Of a DNA stretch of 22,048 nt, positions 15,997 to 22,048 are shown piece by piece. This DNA is from Pseudomonadota bacterium (GTDB lineage Bacteria; Desulfobacterota; Desulfobacteria; Desulfobacterales; Desulfobacteraceae). Positions within the stretch are counted from its first letter, which is position 1, and each line of letters begins with the position of its first letter. The DNA lies in NCBI GenBank assembly GCA_018812385.1, contig JAHJDU010000571.1, forward strand, positions 1-22,048, written 5' to 3'. The position numbers were made by a program, and so were the translations under genes. The notes under the pieces are model-generated. The model was not told where the DNA came from. It ran no database searches and saw only the letters and a program-made list of their open reading frames with translations.

Positions 15997-16119
15997 AACC
16001 TCCCTAAACCACTGAAATGGCAGTCTTTTCTGATGAATGATCTGATTTTATTAACCGACATTCCCTCAAAAGTGCAAAAAGCATCTATAAAACACGGCCT
16101 GAACAAGGCAAAGATATAA
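15997..16119 (+). pseudogene. C-terminal fragment of an unknown gene, repeated at 18800
   Basis: The 107 bases at 15997-16103 match 18800-18906, with about 12 differences counted by eye, and the same protein frame is kept (NLPKPLKWQSFLMNDLILLT and onward). Conservation of frame, with several differences at third positions, says both were once coding. To the left, the similarity stops at about 15990, so the N-terminal part is missing; the frame ends with TAA at 16117-16119. The gene family is not one I recognise. Confidence 0.7.
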
Positions 16120-16329
16120 AAAGCATACCAGGAAACGCAACTATGAGTCGATCATAATAGCACCATCCAGCTCAATTTCTGCCAAGCCGGCATTCAATTA
16201 TATGGGCCAAAACCAGCATTGTAAGTCATTTTCCCATATTAAACCCTTTGTTAATAAATTGTACTGACAAGCTTATTGGTCGTTTTTGTAAAACAGATTT
16301 AACATATCTCCTTTATAAGCATTTCTGGA

Positions 16330-16358
16330 TTGCAAAAACAGTGACATCCCAATATATT
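16330..16358 (+). promoter_or_regulatory. Putative promoter of the molybdopterin oxidoreductase
   Basis: TTGCAA (16330-16335) and TATATT (16353-16358) are 17 bases apart. They lie about 70 bases upstream of the start codon. Read by eye and not unique in such A+T-rich DNA. Confidence 0.35.
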
Positions 16359-16426
16359 AAGGAAGTTTTAAAAGGAAATGCCTTTTGGAAAGAATATATA
16401 AATTATCGGATTGAGGAGGACTTTCA

Positions 16427-18460
16427 ATGTGGAAACGAGCAGTTTGTACCAAGGATTGCCCTGACACCTGCGGCCTGTTGGTCAAGGTTGAGAATGGTCA
16501 GATTGTAACCGTTAAGGGTGATCCGAATCATCCTTTCACGGCTGGCTTTATCTGCAAAAAAGCTGCCCACTTTCCCGAGCACATCCATTCGTCTAAACGC
16601 ATCACCACGCCTCTTAAACGGACCGGCGCCAAGGGTGCCGGCAAATTTGAACCAATCAGTTGGAACGAGGCCCTGGATGAAGTGGCTTCCCGGATGAAGT
16701 CTGTATCCTCCGAATTCGGCCCTGAGGCCATCTTGCCATACTCATATGCCGGGCACATGGGTCTGGTACACCGTAACGCGGGACACGCTTTTTTTAATCG
16801 GTTAGGGGCCAGCGGTTTGGACTATACAATCTGCGGTCCGGCCGCTACGGCCGGATACGAAGCCAGCCTCGGCAAAGGACCCAGCACTGAGATCCAATCG
16901 GCTTCCCAATCAGACTACATAATTATTTGGGGCAGCAACACCCTGACCACCAACATTCATGCCTGGCCCTATTTCAGCAAGGCTCAGAAGGCCGGAGCCA
17001 CCCTGGTCGTTATTGATCCCTATCGCAACCGAACAGCTCAACGGGCCGATGTGCACTTGATGATCAAGCCGGGCACTGATGCAGCCCTGGCCTTATCCAT
17101 GATGCAGGTGATAATCGACCGGGATATGATCGATCACGATTTCATCGCCCAAAAGACAATCGGCTTTGAAAAATTAAAGATCAGGGCGAAAGAGTATCCT
17201 CCAGCCAGGGCAGCCGATATCTGTGGTGTGCCCAAGGAAATGATAGTCAGTCTGGCCGAAGGTTATGGCAGGGCAAAGTCACCCTACATCAGAACCGGAT
17301 GGGGACCGGCCCGCCAGCTTAAAGGTGGCATGGCGATGAGGACCATTGCACTTTTACCTGCCCTGGTTGGCGCTTTTAATAAACCTGGTGGAGGAATCAC
17401 CCGCTCTCTGGGTGGTGCACCCTCTGATCTAAGGAGCTTGATACGTTCGGATCTGCGCCCGCCCTGCACCCGGACTATCAACATGGTTGAACTTGGCAAT
17501 GCCCTTACCACCCTTACCAATCCGCCCATCAAAATGCTTTATGTTTATCTGTCCAACCCGGCCGTGGTCGCTCCACAGTCCCGCGATGTATTGAACGGAT
17601 TAGCCCGGGAGGATCTGTTTGTAGTTGTCCAGGAAATGTTCCGGACCGATACCAGCAGCTACGCCGATATCATTCTGCCGGGAGCCAGTTTTCTGGAAGT
17701 AACCGATCTTTACCGGTCCTATGGTCACAATTATATTCAAATGGCCCGGCCGGTCATTCCTCCTGTGGGACAGAGCCGTCCCACTTTGACGATCTTCCAG
17801 GAACTTGCAGCCCGTCTTGGTTTTAAAGAAGACGTTTTTTCCCTTAACGAGATGGATTTCATTGAAAATTTTTTACTTGAAAAATCGCCTTATATGGAAG
17901 GGATAGATTCTGAGATATTGAAGTCCGGCCAAGCTGTGAGGTTGAACATACCGTCCAACCCCTATGCCGATGGATTCGCTACGCCCTCGGGCAAGGTGGA
18001 ATTTTTTTCTCAGACAATGGCCGATCAGGGTCTTGACCCCCTTCCCGACGGGCAACCTTTAAGGGATCCTGATGGCAAAGACAGATACCCCCTGGAGTTC
18101 ATCACTCCTCCACATCACCTTTTTCTTAACTCGGCCTTTAACGAGATAGACGGACTCAGGGAAAGGGTCGGTCAGGCCCGGGTGATGATTCATCCCGAAA
18201 CCGCCCAGGCCAGGGGCATAATCAATGGTGATCCGGTCAGAGTGTTCAATGACCGGGGAGAGTGCCGTTTTCTGGCCCATGTGACAGACGACACTCAAGC
18301 CGGGCTTTTAGTGGCCGAGGGCCTCCACTGGCCCAGCCTTTCACCTGGTGGCGGGGCTAACCAACTGACCAGCCAGCGGCTCACCGATATGGGAAAGACC
18401 TGTGCTTTCCATTGCAACCTGGTTGAAGTTCAACCTCAGGGGAGTGAACAGGTTTTATGA
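16427..18460 (+). CDS. Molybdopterin oxidoreductase, [4Fe-4S]-containing, cytoplasmic
   Basis: This 677-residue protein belongs to the MopB/DMSO reductase superfamily (COG0243). The N-terminus has a Cys set C7-x3-C11-x3-C15-x27-C43 for a [4Fe-4S] cluster; there is no twin-arginine signal, so it should be cytosolic. FEPISWNEALDEVASRM, IIWGSNTLTTNIH, TLVVIDPYRNRTAQRAD and GTDAALALSMM are cofactor-binding segments, and the C-terminal molybdopterin-dinucleotide-binding domain ends with MIHPETAQARGIINGDPVRV. It is closest in style to YoaE/YyaE-like stand-alone members with no known substrate. A strong GAGGAGG site precedes the ATG by 7 bases. It is clearly richer in G+C than its surroundings, has no partner subunits beside it and lies between two copies of a repeated module, all suggesting acquisition from elsewhere. 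Confidence 0.9.
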   Translation: MWKRAVCTKDCPDTCGLLVKVENGQIVTVKGDPNHPFTAGFICKKAAHFPEHIHSSKRITTPLKRTGAKGAGKFEPISWNEALDEVASRMKSVSSEFGPEAILPYSYAGHMGLVHRNAGHAFFNRLGASGLDYTICGPAATAGYEASLGKGPSTEIQSASQSDYIIIWGSNTLTTNIHAWPYFSKAQKAGATLVVIDPYRNRTAQRADVHLMIKPGTDAALALSMMQVIIDRDMIDHDFIAQKTIGFEKLKIRAKEYPPARAADICGVPKEMIVSLAEGYGRAKSPYIRTGWGPARQLKGGMAMRTIALLPALVGAFNKPGGGITRSLGGAPSDLRSLIRSDLRPPCTRTINMVELGNALTTLTNPPIKMLYVYLSNPAVVAPQSRDVLNGLAREDLFVVVQEMFRTDTSSYADIILPGASFLEVTDLYRSYGHNYIQMARPVIPPVGQSRPTLTIFQELAARLGFKEDVFSLNEMDFIENFLLEKSPYMEGIDSEILKSGQAVRLNIPSNPYADGFATPSGKVEFFSQTMADQGLDPLPDGQPLRDPDGKDRYPLEFITPPHHLFLNSAFNEIDGLRERVGQARVMIHPETAQARGIINGDPVRVFNDRGECRFLAHVTDDTQAGLLVAEGLHWPSLSPGGGANQLTSQRLTDMGKTCAFHCNLVEVQPQGSEQVL

Positions 18461-18466
18461 CCCGGG

Positions 18467-18555
18467 TTAAGATAAGTTTTCCGAAATCACTTTGCCCAGC
18501 CGACGGACACCTTCTGCCAGCACGTCTTCATCATATGAAGAATAAGCGCTGCTGA
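18467..18555 (-). pseudogene. C-terminal tail of a PLP aminotransferase/MocR-like protein
   Basis: On the minus strand, the frame ending at the TAA at 18467-18469 reads FSSAYSSYDEDVLAEGVRRL followed by GKVISENLS. This looks like the last ~29 residues of a class I aminotransferase or MocR-type GntR regulator, where an EGVRRL helix near the C-terminus is common. The resemblance stops near 18555, where the unknown gene's frame begins. The tail converges on the molybdopterin gene with only 6 bases between the stops, so it was probably its original neighbour and was carried along, then cut. A short match; family assignment is tentative. Confidence 0.5.
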
Positions 18556-18556
18556 A

Positions 18557-19117
18557 AACCTTTTACAACAAGATTTATCAGCCATTGAATCAATTGAAGC
18601 AACCATTGAAATCATTGATGTGGAAATGGGCAAAGACGTCGAGTATTTGACGGTAGGTAAAACACCCCTTGAAAGGGTGCATAAATTGCTGTCAAAGTTT
18701 GATTCTATAAGGGTTAGCAAGGATAGAGGCGCCCTGGTTTCTAAGGAAGCAGAGGTGTTGTTGAACAAATTTGTTCAACAGGTAGAGATAGTTTTCAAAA
18801 ACCTGCCTAAGCCTTTGAAATGGCAGTCTTTTCTGATGCATGATCTGATTTTATTAACCGACATTCCCTCAAAGGTTCAAAAAGCCTCTGTAAAACATGC
18901 CCTGAATACAAAAAAAATTTATTGGAAACCGTTTCCGGTATCAAGACTTGAGAATGTAATTTACAAAAATATGAGATAAGAACTGTTAAAGGTAATTGAG
19001 GCAAGGGCGCGGCTCCTTAAAAAAATTATGGATGTGATAAAGCTGGGGCTTGCCCTGAAGAACGTCAAGAAGATACTAAGAGGCCAGGAAAAATTTGAAA
19101 GCCTTCAAGAAGAATGA
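18557..19117 (+). pseudogene. Unknown gene, N-terminally truncated with an in-frame stop
   Basis: I do not recognise this family. A protein-like frame runs from about 18557 (NLLQQDLSAIESIEATIEII) to a TAA at 18977-18979. It then continues without shift as ELLKVIEARARLLKKIMDVI and onward to a TGA at 19115-19117, so the stop looks like a nonsense change. No ATG lies in frame upstream, only a GTG at 18620. The left end meets the orphan aminotransferase tail, so the true N-terminus is probably lost. The segment 18800-18906 is the second copy of the module at 15997. Contents are charged, helical and without membrane segments. It could instead be two short genes, with the first starting at 18620. 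Confidence 0.5.
18759..18780. repeat. 22-base perfect palindrome in the unknown gene
   Basis: The arm TGTTGAACAAA is followed at once by its exact reverse complement. It lies inside the frame of the unknown gene (residues reading LLNKFVQQ). It may be a protein-binding site or a chance result of codon choice. Confidence 0.6.
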
Positions 19118-19353
19118 ATACTACCACATGGTAAGAAATAACTTTGATTTTAATCTTATTTGTTTGCAGAAACACTGATTTTATTAGTCTTCACTTTTAA
19201 TTTCAGAAGAGAGGGAGTGGGCTTATAGTCCGCAGTGTAAAATATTAAAGATACCGATCCAAATCAAAACATTTTTCATTGAAAATTTTGATCATGATTT
19301 ATGCAAGAAATCCGAAACTGTCAATAAAAAGCTTCGCGCACTCGGTTTTAGTC
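19118..19353. other. A+T-rich gap before lexA
   Basis: These 236 bases lie between the decayed unknown gene and the lexA promoter. I see no gene, RNA or clear terminator in them, only short chance openings. Confidence 0.5.
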
Positions 19354-19382
19354 TTGACATGAAAAAAATTCTTGAATACACT
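19354..19382 (+). promoter_or_regulatory. Consensus-like promoter at the lexA start
   Basis: TTGACA (19354-19359), a perfect -35, is followed after 17 bases by TACACT (19377-19382) as the -10. The transcription start would be near 19389, at the probable lexA start codon. This makes the earlier ATG at 19359 unlikely, because it lies within the -35. Confidence 0.5.
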
Positions 19383-19397
19383 ATACAAATGTATAGT
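19380..19397. promoter_or_regulatory. 18-base palindrome, likely LexA operator
   Basis: ACTATACAAATGTATAGT has two 8-base arms that pair exactly around a 2-base AA centre. It overlaps the -10 and the start codon, which is where an autoregulated repressor would bind. The spacing CTAT-N8-ATAG parallels the CTGT-N8-ACAG of the Escherichia coli SOS box, but is not the same sequence. Binding by this LexA is an inference. Confidence 0.5.
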
Positions 19398-20021
19398 AAT
19401 GAAATTTTAACTGCAAGACAGCAAGAGATATTGAACTACCTTGAGGGGTTAAGGAAAGCTGGGAAAATATCGCCCACTTACAGGGAGATAGCTGATTCTT
19501 TTGGTTTTAAAAGTACGAAGTCCGCAACGGATCATATTGTTGCCCTTGAAAAAAAAGGCTATATTCGTCGAAACAACGGTAGGTCACGTGGGATTGAATT
19601 GATCAGTAATGATATTAAAAAAGTTTCCGGAGACAATATCGTGGTGCCTATAATTGGTGATATACCGGCAGGGTATCCTGAAATTCAATCTGAGAAATCA
19701 AGTGGTTCCATTTCTGTAGATCAAAGATTACTTGGTGGAAAAAATCTCAAAAATTTATTCGCACTTCAAGTAAGGGGCGAATCAATGGTTGGAAGAGGTA
19801 TTTATGATGGCGATTGGATTATTGCAGCCACAGATCTCGCACCTATGAAAGGAAATATTGTTGTTGCTATGATTGATGGGGAAAGCACTTTAAAAACACT
19901 TGCAAAGAAGAATAACAAACTGTTCCTTAAAGCAGAAAACCCAAAGTTTAAAAATTTGATTCCCGTGGATGAGATAGTTGTTCAGGGAGTTGTTAAAGCA
20001 GTTTTAAGGCAGGTTTGTTGA
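19389..20021 (+). CDS. lexA: LexA-type autocleaving repressor
   Basis: This 210-residue protein has the full LexA architecture. A winged-helix DNA-binding domain, LTARQQEILNYLEG through PTYREIADSFGFKS to KKGYIRR (residues 7-61), is followed by an S24 peptidase domain. The cleavage bond is Ala94-Gly95 (IPAGYP), with catalytic Ser132 in RGESM and Lys169 in STLKT; the 37-residue Ser-Lys distance equals that of E. coli LexA. It should therefore self-cleave on RecA filaments after DNA damage. I chose the ATG at 19389 because family members begin a few residues before LT-RQ-EIL; an in-frame ATG at 19359 lies in the -35 box. A methylase gene starts 2 bases after its stop. It could be the SOS LexA or an extra copy dedicated to this operon. 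Confidence 0.92.
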   Translation: MYSNEILTARQQEILNYLEGLRKAGKISPTYREIADSFGFKSTKSATDHIVALEKKGYIRRNNGRSRGIELISNDIKKVSGDNIVVPIIGDIPAGYPEIQSEKSSGSISVDQRLLGGKNLKNLFALQVRGESMVGRGIYDGDWIIAATDLAPMKGNIVVAMIDGESTLKTLAKKNNKLFLKAENPKFKNLIPVDEIVVQGVVKAVLRQVC

Positions 20022-20023
20022 TA

Positions 20024-22048
20024 ATGAATATTACCGCTAAAAATATCAATATAATAAAAGCACATATCCCAACACCGCCGGGTATGATTTTTTATGATTC
20101 TCTGAAATTAATCCAAAAAGATATTAATATTATAGGTTATATATCAGTTATCGAGCGTGCATGGGTGGAATTAAAACTTGATGGAGTACTTTGTTTTGAC
20201 AACCGTCCCTTACTCTATCTTAAAGAATTTAATCGACCATTTATTATAAAAGAACGAATCAAATATCAAATACTTTTTTGGAACCAGGGCATTGCCAATA
20301 TTCTTGTTCTTGTTGATCCGCAAAATGTTTATATCTACTCGGGACTTGCACAGCCTATCAATGAAAAATGCGATGATATTTCAGATGAATTGGCTCTTAT
20401 TGACACCTTACCCAAAGCTGAATATACTCAACAAATTCAAATACTCTACCGGCGTCTATCTACAGGGCATTATTATGAATCTCATAAGCCATATTTCAAC
20501 CCGGAACATACAGTGGATTCATGGCTGTTGGATCATCTTCGCAACTTGCGTAATTCCTTAATTAAAGGTAACAACAAGTTAAATATCAAAACAGCTCATG
20601 CTTTTATAGGCCGCATTCTTTTTCTATGCTATCTCATAGACAGGGGAATTATTTCGATCGGAGAATCAATAAAAACCAAGAGTACTGGAACAATTCTGCT
20701 TACAGAAATACTGGAACAAAAAAGCACACACAAATCCCGATTGGATTTTCTTTACAAAATTTTTCATGATTTAAAATCTAAATTTAACGGAAATATGTTC
20801 GACCAGGATCTCATAAAAGAAAAAAGTCTCATCCGATCCGATCATATTGACAAGCTGATTCTTTTTCTTGGAGGTCATGATGTTGGTACGGGACAACGCA
20901 ATTTTGGCTTTTGGGCATACAATTTTAAAATGATTCCAGTTGAGACGATCAGCGCAATTTACCAGGATTTTTTAGGTGCGGAAGATCAAAACAAACAAAG
21001 AAAACGAGGGGCCTTTTATACGCCCCGTTTCCTTGCAGAAATGGTTGTAGATGTAGCTTTTGAAGGCAGATTGGAGGCCTATGGCTGGTCCTTTCTTGAC
21101 CCTGCATGTGGATCAGGTATTTTTTTAGTTATTTTGTTTAATCGGCTTGCAAGGCACTGGATTTTTACTCAAAATAGTAGAATCTCTTATGTTAAAAAAG
21201 CAAAAGCATTGCAGGCGATTCTTCTAAATCAGATTACCGGAGTGGATATTGAAGAAACGGCTTGCCGAATAGCATGTTTTAGTTTGTATATAGCGTATAT
21301 GGACTATTTTGATCCACCAGACATACAACAGCATATTGAAAAAATTGGTCGACCACTTCCGAAACTTCTTACCTATAAGGATACAAAAAACAGTCCGGAT
21401 GCAGATATCCCTGTTATTTTCGAGAAGGACTTCTTAAAATCGGAAACACCTATTATCAATAAATTCGATTGCATTATCGGCAATCCTCCATATGAAGGAA
21501 GGGGGAGCAAACAAATCGCTCAAAAATTCATGGAGGCCGCTCCGGGATTTCTCAAGCCAGATGGCATTGGATGTCTATTGCTACCGACTAAAATCCTCCA
21601 AAATCAGACTGACGCTTTCCAAAACAGATGGCTTCAGCGAGTGAGCCTTGAATCAGTTCTACAGTTAGCTGATTATCGTCATCTGTTGTTTCAGAATGCC
21701 AAAACCCCTGCTTTTATCGGACGTTTTAAGAATACACCGCCACAAAAGGATAATCATTATGTGGTATATACTGCTCCGAAATTTAATCGTGATGGCCTGC
21801 GCAATGGAATTATTACGATTAATCCATCGGCACAGACATGGATACCATTGATCGATATTATAGCAGCAACCAAATCAAAAATGGCTCCTATTGTATGGAA
21901 GAGGTATCTTTGGGGATCAAACCGGGATAGAAAATTTCTTGATTTGCTTCAATCACTGCCGCCACTTTCAGATGTTGCTGGAAAGCCAAAGGAAGGAAAG
22001 CGTTGGATTAAGGGACAAGGTTTTCAGCCTTTCTATCCAGAAAAGGCA
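20024..22048 (+). CDS. Eco57I-like (type IIG-style) N6-adenine DNA methyltransferase, 3' end outside window
   Basis: The frame is open from the ATG at 20024 for 675 codons to the window edge, so the protein is incomplete. It is an N6-adenine methylase of the large Eco57I/type IIG sort: RGAFYTPRFLAEMVVD (YTP from residue 332), the SAM motif DPACGSG (from 359), GVDIEETACRIACFSLYIAY and the catalytic NPPY (from 487). The N-terminal ~300 residues are unlike a plain methylase and include KYQILFWNQGIANILVLVDP and a helical LFLCYLIDRGII stretch seen in combined restriction-modification proteins. I could not find a clear PD-(D/E)xK nuclease triad, so a stand-alone methylase (for example a PglX/DISARM-type defence component) is possible. 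Two bases separate it from lexA, so they form one operon. Confidence 0.85.
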   Translation, partial: MNITAKNINIIKAHIPTPPGMIFYDSLKLIQKDINIIGYISVIERAWVELKLDGVLCFDNRPLLYLKEFNRPFIIKERIKYQILFWNQGIANILVLVDPQNVYIYSGLAQPINEKCDDISDELALIDTLPKAEYTQQIQILYRRLSTGHYYESHKPYFNPEHTVDSWLLDHLRNLRNSLIKGNNKLNIKTAHAFIGRILFLCYLIDRGIISIGESIKTKSTGTILLTEILEQKSTHKSRLDFLYKIFHDLKSKFNGNMFDQDLIKEKSLIRSDHIDKLILFLGGHDVGTGQRNFGFWAYNFKMIPVETISAIYQDFLGAEDQNKQRKRGAFYTPRFLAEMVVDVAFEGRLEAYGWSFLDPACGSGIFLVILFNRLARHWIFTQNSRISYVKKAKALQAILLNQITGVDIEETACRIACFSLYIAYMDYFDPPDIQQHIEKIGRPLPKLLTYKDTKNSPDADIPVIFEKDFLKSETPIINKFDCIIGNPPYEGRGSKQIAQKFMEAAPGFLKPDGIGCLLLPTKILQNQTDAFQNRWLQRVSLESVLQLADYRHLLFQNAKTPAFIGRFKNTPPQKDNHYVVYTAPKFNRDGLRNGIITINPSAQTWIPLIDIIAATKSKMAPIVWKRYLWGSNRDRKFLDLLQSLPPLSDVAGKPKEGKRWIKGQGFQPFYPEKA

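Larger units (their letters stand above)
15890..16426. other. 537-base region of decayed sequence before the molybdopterin gene
   Basis: Between the phosphatidyltransferase and the oxidoreductase there is no intact gene. It holds a C-terminal fragment of a coding module that recurs at 18.8 kb (listed separately), then about 300 A+T-rich bases with stops in all frames apart from short chance openings. The oxidoreductase's probable promoter is near its right end. No RNA gene or insertion sequence was recognised. Confidence 0.6.

Noticed and set aside
15817..16119. A 100-codon frame overlapping the end of the phosphatidyltransferase gene
   Set aside because: Only its C-terminal part resembles anything (the module repeated at 18800). 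The N-terminal part is an out-of-frame reading of the phosphatidyltransferase.
16248..16508. An 86-codon frame running into the molybdopterin gene
   Set aside because: Its second half is an out-of-frame reading of the strongly supported oxidoreductase start, and the first half has no recognisable content.
20292..20561. An 89-codon frame in the methylase region
   Set aside because: It is a different frame within the long open frame 20024-22048, which carries unmistakable methylase motifs.
1..22048. CRISPR arrays, tRNA genes or intact insertion sequences
   Set aside because: No regularly spaced direct repeats, tRNA-like cloverleaf or transposase motif was seen on reading both strands. A covariance-model search would be more sensitive than reading by eye.

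Overview
The window reads as chromosomal DNA of a Desulfobacterota sulfate reducer, most like the lower-G+C Desulfobacteraceae (Desulfobacter/Desulfobacula type). This is inferred from the ftsH-folP-ybbR order, a TIGR03790-family gene, the style of the MATE and ABC proteins, and A/T-leaning codon use. No rRNA or tRNA was seen, so the assignment is an inference.

Layout. Positions 1-3807 hold a housekeeping cluster on the plus strand: the 3' two thirds of ftsH, folP, a YbbR/CdaR-like lipoprotein gene and coaX (type III pantothenate kinase). The diadenylate cyclase gene cdaA, which often sits between folP and the YbbR gene, is absent. Next come a secreted TIGR03790-family protein and a MATE exporter (3928-6537). 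A three-gene ABC importer operon runs on the minus strand (ATPase, permease, NMT1/THI5-like binding protein; 6545-8968), with overlapping genes throughout. Divergent from it are an EamA transporter and an MFS transporter (9141-11201).

From 11.2 kb the window becomes accessory. A 126-base imperfect hairpin repeat (11224-11349) sits directly upstream of a 5'-truncated arsM. A metallophosphoesterase gene lies on the minus strand (11990-12835). It is followed by a tight plus-strand operon (13244-15889): a LicC/PntC-type cytidylyltransferase, a HisC-like PLP aminotransferase overlapping it by 8 bases, and a CDP-alcohol phosphatidyltransferase with an unusual active-site motif. I read these as steps for making a nucleotide-activated small phosphate or phosphonate alcohol and transferring it onto lipid. 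No PEP mutase or phosphonopyruvate decarboxylase is in view.

At 15.9-19.1 kb a G+C-richer molybdopterin oxidoreductase gene is bracketed by two copies of a 107-base coding module. Just after it lies the orphaned C-terminus of an aminotransferase-like protein on the other strand. This looks like a recombined or imported segment with decayed edges. The longer copy of the bracketing gene also carries an in-frame stop.

The last 2.7 kb hold a complete LexA-type autocleaving repressor and, two bases after its stop, a large Eco57I-like (type IIG-style) N6-adenine methylase that is open to the window edge. A consensus-like promoter and an 18-base palindrome lie over the likely lexA start, so the pair looks like an autoregulated, DNA-damage-responsive restriction/defence operon. 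This and the lipid-headgroup operon are the two most interesting systems here. No CRISPR array, tRNA or intact insertion sequence was seen.
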